A stretch of 64,000 nucleotides of DNA from Robiginitomaculum sp. (GCA_015485155.1 WFUF01000025.1:1-64000), one strand, 5' to 3'. Counted from the first letter of the stretch, positions 29,420 through 37,812 are shown. Made by a program: numbers and translations. The notes: generated by a model from the letters alone, not told the origin.

Positions 29420-30386
29420 GTTCTGGAATCAGAAGCATGGTCGTGGTGCTGCACCATTGACCAGGGCGCTGTTAACCCCGTTTGGCTGGTTGTATTTAGC
29501 CGTTTCAAAATGGCGTTATGATCGCCATGTGCCCGAACAAATGCCTGTTCCGGTGATTTGCGTGGGCAATATTACCCTGGGCGGCACCGGCAAAACCCCA
29601 TTGGCCATTGCCATAGCCCGGTACTTACAGGCCAATGGCAAGAGCCCGGCCTTTGTCTCGCGGGGACATGGCGGCAAACGGCGCGGGCCGTTACAGGTTG
29701 ATCCACAAACGCACAGTTTTGAAGATGTCGGTGATGAACCCCTGTTACTGGCAAAAACCACTGCTACTTTTATTGGTCGGGATCGAGTGGCGGCTGCGCA
29801 TCTGGCGGTGCAATCTGGTGCTGGTTGTTTGATTATGGATGATGGTTTTCAAAACCCGTCCCTTAAAAAAGATTTAAGCATATTGACTATTGATGCCGCA
29901 ATTGGTCATGGCAATGGCCGGGTGTTTCCCGCCGGGCCGCTGCGCGAGACAGTTGCAGGTGCACTAAAGCGTGCTGATGCAGTGGTATTGATCGGTGACG
30001 GCGACACCCCGGACTTGGCTGGATTTACAGGGTTGATTTTTAGGGCTGGCTTGCAGGCTAAGAACAGCGCTCCTGCAGGAAAACTGGTTGCTTTTGCTGG
30101 AATTGGTCGTCCTGAGAAGTTTTTTGACTCACTTCGTGATGCCGGCGCAGATATTGCGCAGGAAATAGCTTTTGCCGATCATCACCCTTATCAAAACAAG
30201 GATGTGCAAAACCTGCTGCAATGGGCAAAACATAATCAGGCTAAATTGATCACTACTGAAAAAGATATGATGCGCTGGCCGCAAAAATGGCGCAAAGAAT
30301 TGCTGATCTGGCCGGTGGAACTGAAATTTGCTAATGCCAGATCCTTACCCGATTTACTGCAAGGGGTTATTGCAAAATGTCAATAA
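29406..30386 (+). CDS. lpxK: Tetraacyldisaccharide 4'-kinase
   Basis: 326 residues from the ATG at 29406, which has AAAGG upstream and overlaps kdtA by 14 bp; a longer reading goes deeper into kdtA. The membrane-associated kinase phosphorylates the 4' position of lipid A. The P-loop GNITLGGTGKTPLA and the DDGFQNPSL motif (HxDDGxQ-type) are visible, as is the FADHHPY motif near the end. It overlaps lpxL by 10 bp. Confidence 0.95.
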   Translation: MRAPEFWNQKHGRGAAPLTRALLTPFGWLYLAVSKWRYDRHVPEQMPVPVICVGNITLGGTGKTPLAIAIARYLQANGKSPAFVSRGHGGKRRGPLQVDPQTHSFEDVGDEPLLLAKTTATFIGRDRVAAAHLAVQSGAGCLIMDDGFQNPSLKKDLSILTIDAAIGHGNGRVFPAGPLRETVAGALKRADAVVLIGDGDTPDLAGFTGLIFRAGLQAKNSAPAGKLVAFAGIGRPEKFFDSLRDAGADIAQEIAFADHHPYQNKDVQNLLQWAKHNQAKLITTEKDMMRWPQKWRKELLIWPVELKFANARSLPDLLQGVIAKCQ

Positions 30387-31294
30387 AACGTAAGGCCAGC
30401 CCATTACAATGGGTTCAATGGTTTGCAGAAGCAGGTCTGTGGTTTCTAGTGATGGGTTTTTTTCGCATACTCCCTATTAAAAAAGCATCGGCGGTCGGTG
30501 GCTGGCTGTTACGCAAGATCGGGCCATTGACCCGCGCCCATAAAACCGCATTAATTAATATCAAGCTGGTATTTCCCGACATGCCGGAGTCAGAAGTTAG
30601 AAAACTTGCCTCTGCATGCTGGGATAATCTGGGCCGAATTGGTGGAGAGTTTCCGCATTTGTCGCAATTGCGCCCCTATGAGGAAAATGGCCGGGTTGAA
30701 ATTATAGGTCATGAGCACCTACAGACAATTATCGACAGTAAAAAACCGGCAGTTCTGATTTCCGGACATTTTGCTAATTGGGAGGTGATGGCTGCTGCTA
30801 TTTGTCTGGGAGGATTGCCGGCGCGGGTATCTTATCGTCACACCAATAATCCGTGGGTGGATGCGTCCATCGCTCGCACCCGCCTTGCCTATGGTATTCC
30901 AGAGCTAAGCGCCAAAGGCGGGGCCGGGGCAAAAGAAATGATTGAGGCAATGAAACAGGGGCACAGCGTCACTTTTTTGAACGATCAAAAATTTAATCAG
31001 GGCATTTTGGCCAGTTTCTTTGGTCATAAACTGCCCACGGCACCTGGGCCGTCCCGTCTGGCTTTACGGTTTGATGCGCCAATTTTACCAGTGTCTATCG
31101 AGCGTCTGCCAAAAGCACGTTTTAGGGTGCGCTTTCACCCTCCAATGGCCGCGTCCAGTGATCCTGACAGGAGCAAGGCCATTGCAAATACGGTCGAAAG
31201 CATTAATCGCTTTTTAGAAGACCATATTCGCCAACACCCTGAGAGCTGGTTCTGGGTGCATAGACGTTGGCCCAAAGAAGTTTACAGGAAGTAA
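30377..31294 (+). CDS. lpxL: Lipid A secondary acyltransferase, LpxL/HtrB family
   Basis: 305 residues. An N-terminal hydrophobic segment anchors it to the inner membrane. The HX4E catalytic motif is in GHFANWE, and NDQKFNQG and RLALRFDAPILPV match the family. It probably adds a secondary acyl chain after Kdo addition. With the DUF374 gene, this operon encodes two candidate late acyltransferases. It ends 14 bp from the convergent M23 peptidase. Confidence 0.92.
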   Translation: MSIKRKASPLQWVQWFAEAGLWFLVMGFFRILPIKKASAVGGWLLRKIGPLTRAHKTALINIKLVFPDMPESEVRKLASACWDNLGRIGGEFPHLSQLRPYEENGRVEIIGHEHLQTIIDSKKPAVLISGHFANWEVMAAAICLGGLPARVSYRHTNNPWVDASIARTRLAYGIPELSAKGGAGAKEMIEAMKQGHSVTFLNDQKFNQGILASFFGHKLPTAPGPSRLALRFDAPILPVSIERLPKARFRVRFHPPMAASSDPDRSKAIANTVESINRFLEDHIRQHPESWFWVHRRWPKEVYRK

Positions 31295-31307
31295 TGGCGC
31301 GGCGGCC

Positions 31308-32678
31308 CTAGCTTTCAGTGACTTTATCTTTGGCCTTGGCATCTGCCAACTGTGATTGCTTGGCACCAATATGCAACAGCAGGTCATCAATTCGCCCAAC
31401 CTCTTGAGCAAAGGCGGCAAGTTCAGAGCGTTTTAATTTACGCCCCGTAGGCAATTTGACGGTCATCGGATTTACATGACGGCCTTTTTTCAATACTTCA
31501 TAGTGCAGATGCGGCCCGGTCACCCGGCCAGTTGCCCCCACATAACCAATAATCTGTCCCTGCTGCACCCGGCGGCCTTTTTTGATTCCACGGCCAAATT
31601 TTGACATGTGAGCATAAGCGGTTTTAAAGCCGTTGGAATGACGAATACGCACATAATTGCCATAAGAGCCAAACCTTGATGAACGTTCAATTACTCCATT
31701 GCCTGCAGCCAGAATTGGTGTTCCGGTCACTGCTGCAAAATCAGTTCCCTTATGAGCGCGAGTATAGCCAAGTACAGGGTGTTTGCGTCTACCGAAACTG
31801 GATGAAATCCGCGCACCTTCTACCGGAGTTTTCATTAAAAACCTTCGGGCGCTTTCGCCTTTTTCATTATAATAACCCACTTCGCCATCAGGGGTCTGAT
31901 AACGATACAGCTTCAAATCACGCTTTCGCGGCATCAGCCGTGCATATAAAAGATTGCCGGTTCTGACCATGCGTCCCTGTTCATCAACCAGCCGCTCAAA
32001 CACCATGTCAAAGCCATCTCCTGCGCGGATACCGCGCTGAAAATCTACCGAATAGGCGTATAAACGCGAAAACTCCAAAATAGCAGCATCAGAGGCACCC
32101 GCTTCAAGGGCGCTCAAATACAGGCTGCCGGAAATAGTTCCCTGCACCCGCACCAATTCCGGTGAGGTCTCACGCAATAATTCTCTGGAGTGAAAACTGC
32201 CATTTTCGTCGCGACGAAGCAAAATAGTACGCTCGGCATCAATCCTGGTTGCAAGGCTTACCAGATGCATTGCAGACTTGTTGTCGTTTCTTGGCTCCAG
32301 CACCAGTTTTAATTGCTGACCCGCGCGAAAATTACGTGGGTTAAATAATTTGCTTATGGCTTGAATTGCATAGGCAGCTTCTACCCGTCCAACACCTGCC
32401 TCATCCAGTAACACCGCAAGCGTTCCACCGGGTTTAAGTTTAAGACTCAATTGCTTGCGGTCAGAGTTATCAACAAATGAGGCAAATACCTGATCCGCTA
32501 CATTCTTCAACTTTGGCAAATCAGGTGCCGGCGGTACTATAACCGATACATTTTGAACCATGGCACCTGAAGCCTGTGCAGGTTCTGGTCTGCCACCTAA
32601 AAACAAATTGACAATTGCCATGACAAGCAATGCTGCCGGGATAAAATACATCACTACCGGAAACGGCTTTCCACCCAT
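31308..32678 (-). CDS. M23 family murein endopeptidase (MepM/ShyA-like)
   Basis: 456 residues. An N-terminal membrane/signal segment (about 8-28) is followed by a long helical and OapA/LysM-like region. The C-terminal LytM domain (about 290-420) has both zinc motifs, HKGTDFA and HLHYE, plus the AYAHMSKF strand, so it should be an active peptidoglycan DD-endopeptidase rather than an EnvC-type inactive activator. Acts in the periplasm. Its start lies at the edge of a 388-bp intergenic region shared with chpT. Confidence 0.93.
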   Translation of the reverse strand: MGGKPFPVVMYFIPAALLVMAIVNLFLGGRPEPAQASGAMVQNVSVIVPPAPDLPKLKNVADQVFASFVDNSDRKQLSLKLKPGGTLAVLLDEAGVGRVEAAYAIQAISKLFNPRNFRAGQQLKLVLEPRNDNKSAMHLVSLATRIDAERTILLRRDENGSFHSRELLRETSPELVRVQGTISGSLYLSALEAGASDAAILEFSRLYAYSVDFQRGIRAGDGFDMVFERLVDEQGRMVRTGNLLYARLMPRKRDLKLYRYQTPDGEVGYYNEKGESARRFLMKTPVEGARISSSFGRRKHPVLGYTRAHKGTDFAAVTGTPILAAGNGVIERSSRFGSYGNYVRIRHSNGFKTAYAHMSKFGRGIKKGRRVQQGQIIGYVGATGRVTGPHLHYEVLKKGRHVNPMTVKLPTGRKLKRSELAAFAQEVGRIDDLLLHIGAKQSQLADAKAKDKVTES

Positions 32679-32918
32679 GCCAACGTCCCTTGGTTTTTAT
32701 GAACATACTATGATGTTCTTGATTATTTGCTCAAGCCTGACCATTACCAGACTCGTATATAAATGAACCAGATTCAGGTTAATGAACCTTGAGCGCATTT
32801 TCAAATTTCTTTGCCAACACGCGAGCAGTGTACTGGTTTTTCGATTGAATCCAAGCCCGAAACCACATATTCTACCTTAAGGAACAATTGCTTGGTATCA
32901 GCACACTTTTTTGGTTAT

Positions 32919-33023
32919 TTAACCGCTTAAGACCAGAGAGTTCTTCATATGGTTTTTATTTTGCCCTGTTCACGGCTTGGTAATGGTCTACAGGCACCTT
33001 GGCTTAAGCATTTAAGGCCTTAA
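32919..33023 (+). promoter_or_regulatory. TTAA-rich regulatory region upstream of chpT
   Basis: The 388-bp gap between the M23 gene and chpT has no gene I can support. It contains TTAA-CCGC-TTAA at 32919-32930, and three TTAA tetramers spaced exactly 8 bp apart at 33004, 33012 and 33020. The last of these ends 43 bp before the chpT ATG. CtrA half-sites are TTAA-based, but the classic full site is TTAA-N7-TTAA; the N4 spacing here does not fit it. Other single TTAA sites are at 32779 and 32877. Confidence 0.35.
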
Positions 33024-33066
33024 ATATTTGGCCGTCACAGCAAACAACCAGATAGGGATATTATTC

Positions 33067-33747
33067 ATGAAACCTTCTTCCGCCCCCGTTGAATTATCTG
33101 CTGTGGATCTTGCAGCCCTGTTGTGCGCCCGTGTCTGTCATGATCTGGTCTCTCCAGTTAGTGCTTTAGGTACGGCCCTGGACGTGCTCGACGATGATAG
33201 CGCCAATGACATGCATGATGAAGCAATGCAACTCATCCGTGGTTCTGCCAAGCAGGCATCGGCCAAACTTGAATTTGCCAGGCTGGCTTTTGGCGCCGGA
33301 ACATCAGCACCTGGACAAGTGGCAACCACCGAGCTTAAGCGCCTGATTGACGGCGTATTTGATACAGCCAAGGCACAAATTGTCTGGCGCGTGTCTGCTG
33401 CCAGCCTGTCCAAGCCTGCTGCACGAATATTACTTAATCTGGTATTGCTTGGCTTTGAGTCTGTACCTCGCGGCGGCAAAATAACCATTGAGGCCAACTC
33501 TGCAGCACGCATACGGGTTCACGCACAAGGAGACCGGGCCAGATTATTGCCGATAACTGCTGATGCGCTTGAGGGCATGGAGCCTGATACCGGCTTCGAT
33601 GGAAGATCCATACAGCCTTATTATACAGGACTTATTGCCCGCGATCTCGGCGGCAGAGCCGAGGCTGTTTCAAATGGACAGGGCATTGAATTCGTTGCAC
33701 TGACCACTGCTGATACCGAAAATCAATGGCAGGCCAGCGCCAGCTAA
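33067..33747 (+). CDS. chpT: Histidine phosphotransferase ChpT
   Basis: 226 residues from the ATG at 33067 (ATAGGGAT upstream). RVCHDLVSPVSALGTALDVL gives the phospho-accepting His25 in a DHp-like helix, and the C-terminal half is a degenerate HATPase fold lacking ATP motifs. In Caulobacter, ChpT relays phosphate from CckA to CtrA and CpdR, controlling the cell cycle. Neither partner is in the window. A palindromic repeat begins one base after the stop codon. Confidence 0.9.
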   Translation: MKPSSAPVELSAVDLAALLCARVCHDLVSPVSALGTALDVLDDDSANDMHDEAMQLIRGSAKQASAKLEFARLAFGAGTSAPGQVATTELKRLIDGVFDTAKAQIVWRVSAASLSKPAARILLNLVLLGFESVPRGGKITIEANSAARIRVHAQGDRARLLPITADALEGMEPDTGFDGRSIQPYYTGLIARDLGGRAEAVSNGQGIEFVALTTADTENQWQASAS

Positions 33748-33960
33748 AGCATTTTTAGCAAAAGTGGAAACCGGTTTTGCGGCCAAAAATGCGATAAACA
33801 AAGATTCGCATTTGCAAGCAAAAGTGGAAAGCTCTTTTAATGTCCTATTGCTTCGCTGCTTGAGGGAGTCTTTGTTTGTCCTATCGCTTTGCTGCTTGAG
33901 GGAGTCTTTGTTTGTCCTATCGCTTCGCTGCTTGAGGACAGTTGTGCGGTAAAAAATGCG
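33748..33960. repeat. Mosaic intergenic repeat locus 3
   Basis: A 44-bp palindromic unit (33749-33792; arms GCATTTTT/AAAAATGC around AAACCGGTTT) begins right after chpT. A partial second arm follows. Then come three 36-bp copies of module B starting at 33842, 33878 and 33914 (GTCCTATCGCTTCGCTGCTT then GAGGGAGTCTTTGTTT). Orientation is opposite to loci 1, 2 and 4. The 36-bp period is a multiple of three and creates a spurious open frame. Confidence 0.9.
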
Positions 33961-34031
33961 GCGAGTATGCGGTGGATAAAAGATTTAGCGTTTTCCTGCA
34001 GCCAAAATTGTTTTATTACTGGTGCAAATAA

Positions 34032-34934
34032 TCACCCGGCATGGCTCCAGTCAGCGCCAGCCTGTCCAAACAAGAAACCGTTGCAATATTGCAGGCCCGG
34101 AGCCTGCTCAATGAGCTGTGCCAGAGCCTCTTGTTCCGTTATATGATGATCGCAAACTGCACGAAACGTTTTTGCCACATGCACCATGTCCTCACTATGG
34201 GGTGACAGGCGCAACGAATTTACGCCAGCAGCAGACAGGTTACCCACATCTCCAACCAGATTAGCCCGGCTGCCGGACAGGGTCTGCACCCCGTTTACTG
34301 CCAGGAATTTTTGATCATCCAGAGTATCAACAGCCAGACCGTCCATATCATTTTCGCAAACGAATTGACATGAATCTTTGGATTTTGCTGCCAAGCGAGC
34401 ATGGGTGCAACGTCCAGAGATCGCCAATGGCACCCGGCCATAGCCCCAGACCTCAATACGTGTATTTTGGGCAGAGCCATGTGCTGCCAGTGTCTTTACG
34501 GTTGCAATCGGCAGTTCCGGCGGCAGACATATATCGCTTGCACCCTTGGCAATAAGCCAGTTAAGCGATTGGGCATTATAGACATTAACCAAAGGACCTA
34601 CGGTAAATTGCTGATCCGGTTCAAGATAGTGCAATAGGGTCAGATCATTTAACTCGGTGGTGAAACCTGAAGCGGCTAAACCAGCCAGCATCTTTCGCTC
34701 TCTTGGCGATGTGGTAAGTGCTAAAGATGCCAGAACAACCTCTTTACCTGCACGCTGCAAGCGTTCGGCAACACCTTCGATCAGGGTTTCATAAAATGGT
34801 AAGCGCTTAGAGCAAACCACTTCGCCCAATACCACACGATCCACCGGAGCCTCATCGGCAATACGGGCGTAAAAATCCTGCCATATATCTGCTGTCCAGT
34901 GAAAAAAAACCGGGCCAAGAGTAAGTTTCATCAT
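34032..34934 (-). CDS. ubiV: Ubiquinone biosynthesis protein UbiV (U32 peptidase family)
   Basis: 300 residues from tandem ATGs at 34934. UbiV with UbiU hydroxylates ubiquinone precursors without oxygen, using prephenate-derived chemistry and [4Fe-4S] clusters. Four cysteines match the Escherichia coli ligands in spacing: one near residue 41 (VVCSKRLPF), then C-x12-C-x3-C in RCTHARL...SCQFVCEN. AGGAGG lies 13 nt upstream, a little distant. It is on the same strand as ubiU but 358 bp away, separated by repeats, so it may have its own promoter. Confidence 0.92.
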   Translation of the reverse strand: MMKLTLGPVFFHWTADIWQDFYARIADEAPVDRVVLGEVVCSKRLPFYETLIEGVAERLQRAGKEVVLASLALTTSPRERKMLAGLAASGFTTELNDLTLLHYLEPDQQFTVGPLVNVYNAQSLNWLIAKGASDICLPPELPIATVKTLAAHGSAQNTRIEVWGYGRVPLAISGRCTHARLAAKSKDSCQFVCENDMDGLAVDTLDDQKFLAVNGVQTLSGSRANLVGDVGNLSAAGVNSLRLSPHSEDMVHVAKTFRAVCDHHITEQEALAQLIEQAPGLQYCNGFLFGQAGADWSHAG

Positions 34935-34994
34935 ATTTGTCCACAAGCCTCCTAAAGTTTTTCCGGTTCAAAATGAACTTAAAATTTGCCTAAA

Positions 34995-35292
34995 CTTTTG
35001 TCTGTCGCATTTTTGGCCGCAAACCCGCGCTCAAGTAGCGAAGCGATAGCGCAAATAAAGAGTCCTCAAGTAGCGAAGCGATAGCGCAAATAAAGAGTCC
35101 TCAAGTAGCCGCTAGGCGATAGGACATCAAAAGACTCCTCAAGTAGCCGATAGGCGATAGGACATTAAAAGACTCCTCAAGTAGCGAAGCAATAGGACAT
35201 TAAAAGAGCTTCCCACTTTTGCTAAAAATGCTAAATCTTTATCTGTCGCATTTTTGGCCGCAAAACCGGTTCCCACTTTTGCTAAAAATGCT
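34995..35292. repeat. Mosaic intergenic repeat locus 4 between ubiU and ubiV
   Basis: A palindrome remnant at 35008-35030 is followed by at least four tandem copies of module B. TCCTCAAGTAGC starts at 35061, 35096, 35134 and 35172, with periods of 35, 38 and 38 bp. A palindromic arm and a complete 44-bp palindrome (35248-35291) end at the ubiU stop. Copies differ mainly in GCGAAGCG versus GCCGCTAGGCG. The array separates two genes of one pathway. Confidence 0.9.
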
Positions 35293-36279
35293 CTAACGCC
35301 AAGTCTTTTTATATGCACCAAGAGTATTCTCCTGTCCCTCGCTTAGATTAGCCAATATTCCTAATTCTATTGCTTTATCTGCGGCGCATGCCTCTACTGC
35401 CCTGCGAAAACTGCGCACCACCGCCGTTACATAAGCCCTGCTGCGCTGCCGGCCTTCGATTTTAAGGGCAGTTACTCCGGCCTTGGCCAATTGCGGGATT
35501 AAACTGGCAGCATTTAAACTTGTGGGATCCTCAAATACCGGCCCAGTGTGATCGTCAACACGAAAACAGCCCTTGCATAAGGTAGGATAGGGCGCTGGCG
35601 CGTCCTGTTCAGCCATATCAATGGTAAAGCCCCCCAGTTTGGAGACCATGGCAGTGCCTTTTTGCTCATACACCACATGACTGGCCGGGGAGCAGACCCC
35701 GTTCATATTAGGTGATTGACCAGTGGCATAGGATGATAAGGAACATCGGCCCTCTTCCATTACACAAAGACCGCCAAATACAAAAACTTCTGTTTCCGTG
35801 TCTATTTCGCGGTTAATGGCAGCAATTTCTTCCACGCTTAATACTCGCGGCAGCACCACTCGTTTAATGCCAAATTCCTGCGCATAAAAGTTTATGGCAT
35901 CAGGGTTGGCTGCTGCTGCCTGTACCGACAGATGACGCCGCAAATCACTATGGTTTTCTGCTGCATGGGCCAATAGCCCCAAATCAGCCAGAATTACAGC
36001 ATCGGCACCGGCAGCATATGCATCAGCAATGGCCTGATGCCATAGATATTCCCGTCCAGCCTGTGCAAAAGTATTTATCGCCACCAGAACCTTGGCATTG
36101 TTTTCATGAGCAAAATTAATTGATTCTGCCATTTCAGTACGAGAAAAATTCAAACCCGGAAAATTGCGGGCATTAGTCTCATCAGCAAAGCCACAATAGA
36201 TCGTATGGGCACCAGCCTGTACAGCCGCGCGCAATGAGGCCGGGGTTCCTGCCGGGCAAACCAGTTCAAGCTCTTTCAT
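35293..36279 (-). CDS. ubiU: Ubiquinone biosynthesis protein UbiU (U32 peptidase family)
   Basis: 328 residues from the ATG at 36279, which overlaps the ubiT stop as ATGA. The N-terminal ELVCPAGTPASLRAAVQAG and the RRVVLPRVLS-type strand are U32 hallmarks. Four cysteines (CVMEEGRC, GVC, TLC) have the 7-17-39 spacing of the [4Fe-4S] ligands I recall for Escherichia coli UbiU. Partner of UbiV in the oxygen-independent ubiquinone pathway. Confidence 0.94.
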   Translation of the reverse strand: MKELELVCPAGTPASLRAAVQAGAHTIYCGFADETNARNFPGLNFSRTEMAESINFAHENNAKVLVAINTFAQAGREYLWHQAIADAYAAGADAVILADLGLLAHAAENHSDLRRHLSVQAAAANPDAINFYAQEFGIKRVVLPRVLSVEEIAAINREIDTETEVFVFGGLCVMEEGRCSLSSYATGQSPNMNGVCSPASHVVYEQKGTAMVSKLGGFTIDMAEQDAPAPYPTLCKGCFRVDDHTGPVFEDPTSLNAASLIPQLAKAGVTALKIEGRQRSRAYVTAVVRSFRRAVEACAADKAIELGILANLSEGQENTLGAYKKTWR

Positions 36280-36830
36280 GAACAAGGCTCCACTCGGCGC
36301 AAAGCAACATTAAACCGGTTTTGTAGCAGATTGATCACAGGCAGCGCCGCAGGCAGGGCCACACTCCCAAACGGGCCGAGCAGTGCCGTGCATTCCTCAA
36401 CTAAATCAAGTTCACAATCATCAATAGCATTGCGCAGTGCCAAAACCGCCGCAGTATCACCTTCAAGAACAATGTCACGGGAAAAGAACAAGGCATCTCC
36501 ATCATAGGCCCCATGCACCATCCCCAAAAGTGCCGCCAGCGGCCCGGCAATCCGCCCATCCCATGACAGAGATTTGGGCCGCCGATGCACATATATTTTT
36601 GGCGCATCTGGCACTGGATGCAGCAAAAATACAAATGGCAAATCAGTAGGGTCAATCAGGAAAGACTTGCTCACATGACTGCCAAGCCTGGCAAAAATCG
36701 ACGGATAGCGAGCCACGCTTTGCCGGGCGAGACGGTTCATAAGCAAGGACAATACCGGCATGGGCAAGGGTTTGATCAAAGCCTTTGCCGCAGGTGGCAG
36801 TCGGGGGATTGGAGCCGGCTTGTTGATCAT
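36276..36830 (-). CDS. ubiT: UbiT, SCP2-domain lipid-binding protein of anaerobic ubiquinone synthesis
   Basis: 184 residues from the ATG at 36830, with AGGT upstream; the TTG sixteen codons earlier is less likely. The SCP2 sterol-carrier fold (about 55-150, VHRRPKSLSWDGRIAGPLAALLG) binds polyprenyl intermediates and matches UbiT. The terminal QNRFNVALRRVE is also typical. Co-transcribed and translationally coupled with ubiU. I saw no clear FNR box (TTGAT-N4-ATCAA) upstream. Confidence 0.9.
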   Translation of the reverse strand: MINKPAPIPRLPPAAKALIKPLPMPVLSLLMNRLARQSVARYPSIFARLGSHVSKSFLIDPTDLPFVFLLHPVPDAPKIYVHRRPKSLSWDGRIAGPLAALLGMVHGAYDGDALFFSRDIVLEGDTAAVLALRNAIDDCELDLVEECTALLGPFGSVALPAALPVINLLQNRFNVALRRVEPCS

Positions 36831-37005
36831 ATTGATACCTGTGTGAGCACCATCTGATGCTGTGGCGAACGTCTTCAAGTCAAATCAAGGAACATGACCT
36901 TGCCGCCAAAACTGCACTTAGCCAAGGCAGATACTTGCGGCAGATTGTCCCGGGATCAATATGCGATTGGTACAGTCATGCAATTGGACAAACTGATTTG
37001 TTAAC

Positions 37006-37034
37006 TTGACTTAGTGATCTGCAAGGACAAATAT
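37006..37034 (+). promoter_or_regulatory. Sigma-70-type promoter for the candidate small RNA
   Basis: TTGACT (37006-37011) lies 17 nt from AAATAT (37029-37034). The -35 box matches 5 of 6 consensus bases and the -10 box is weaker. A start 6-8 nt downstream would fall at about 37041, just at the first base of the folded RNA. Confidence 0.5.
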
Positions 37035-37040
37035 GCAGCC

Positions 37041-37143
37041 AGATGAGACGGACAACCGTTTTGTTTGACGTTTTCGGGGAGGAAACGTCCCTCATCGACC
37101 GACCTTGAACAAGGGCCAGTGCATTGCGCTGGCCCTCTTTTTT
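37041..37143 (+). ncRNA. Candidate structured small RNA of about 100 nt, family not recognised
   Basis: The region folds well by eye. An outer stem GATGAG (37042-37047) pairs with CTCATC (37091-37096). It encloses hairpin 1, ACGG-ACAA-CCGT (37048-37059), and hairpin 2, GACGTTTTC with GGAAACGTC (37067-37075 / 37081-37089, one G-U), whose loop is GGGGA. This makes a three-way junction. A single-stranded stretch (GACCGACCTTGAACA) then leads into a strong terminator. A promoter-like sequence fits the 5' end. No ORF is present. It lies opposite in strand to the adjacent tRNA-Phe and ubiT. I cannot assign an Rfam family from memory. Confidence 0.6.
37112..37143 (+). terminator. Strong intrinsic terminator of the candidate small RNA
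   Basis: AGGGCCAG (37112-37119) pairs perfectly with CTGGCCCT (37129-37136) around a 9-nt loop. A C and six T (37138-37143) follow. No coding gene on the plus strand lies nearby upstream, so it implies a non-coding transcript. Confidence 0.9.
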
Positions 37144-37203
37144 GCCTGACCTGGAACACAAAAAACGTCAACCCACACAATTGATAGTTTCAAGGAAGAA
37201 AAA

Positions 37204-37278
<75 letters not shown>

Positions 37279-37380
37279 ATGGGCTTGGGCGCCTGGCACC
37301 CAGCATCAGAAGCCGGGTTTATAAGCAAGCAAGGGCCAACTGTCTATGATCTTTTTCACTGAAAGCTTTGATAAAACCGA

Positions 37381-37812
37381 TTATTTAACCTTGCGGAATT
37401 GTGTGGCAATTTTCTTGTCCAGTAAATTACGACAATCTGAATAAGCCATAACACGCAGGTCTCTCGGGCCGAACATTTGTTCTGTCGGGTTTGGAATTTC
37501 CCAAAACTCTATTTTAGGGCCGTTTTCACCCAAAATTTCCATAGCTCTTTCCTGCGCTGCCCGGGTCAGCACAACAATCAGGTCAAATTGCTGCAAATCA
37601 AGATCATCGAAGTTTTTTGGGGTGTGCTCGGCAAGATCAACGCCCCAGTCTTCCATCACCTGCACCATGAACGGATCAAGATATCCGTCATAGACCCCAC
37701 AGCTATCGGCCTTGATTTTTCCTTTGAACTTACGCCTGACCAGAGCCGCAGCCATTGGCGAGCGAATCGAATTCATTGTACATGCAAACAATATATTTTT
37801 TGGTGAGGTCAT
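37381..37812 (-). CDS. Low-molecular-weight phosphotyrosine phosphatase-like protein
   Basis: 143 residues from the ATG at 37812, which overlaps the UPF0262 stop (ATGA). The P-loop is FACTMNSIRSPMA (C-x5-R type: C-T-M-N-S-I-R), and a DLIVVLTRAAQ strand follows. The fold is shared by LMW-PTPs and ArsC-like arsenate reductases. The acidic residue that completes PTP catalysis is not obvious in the usual DP motif (NPTEQ here), so activity is uncertain. It ends the murA operon string, the usual place for this gene in Alphaproteobacteria. Confidence 0.85.
   Translation of the reverse strand: MTSPKNILFACTMNSIRSPMAAALVRRKFKGKIKADSCGVYDGYLDPFMVQVMEDWGVDLAEHTPKNFDDLDLQQFDLIVVLTRAAQERAMEILGENGPKIEFWEIPNPTEQMFGPRDLRVMAYSDCRNLLDKKIATQFRKVK

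Noticed and set aside
33764-33952. Frame with repeated SLFVLSL peptides
   Set aside because: It arises from the 36-bp period of module B; no Shine-Dalgarno and composed only of repeat DNA.
36831-37005. FNR-type box controlling ubiT
   Set aside because: No TTGAT-N4-ATCAA sequence or near match at suitable spacing.
37041-37096. Hammerhead ribozyme in the candidate small RNA (GATGAG and GAAAC present)
   Set aside because: The core CTGATGA is not intact (CAGATGA), and GAAAC does not follow the first hairpin; it belongs to the second hairpin.
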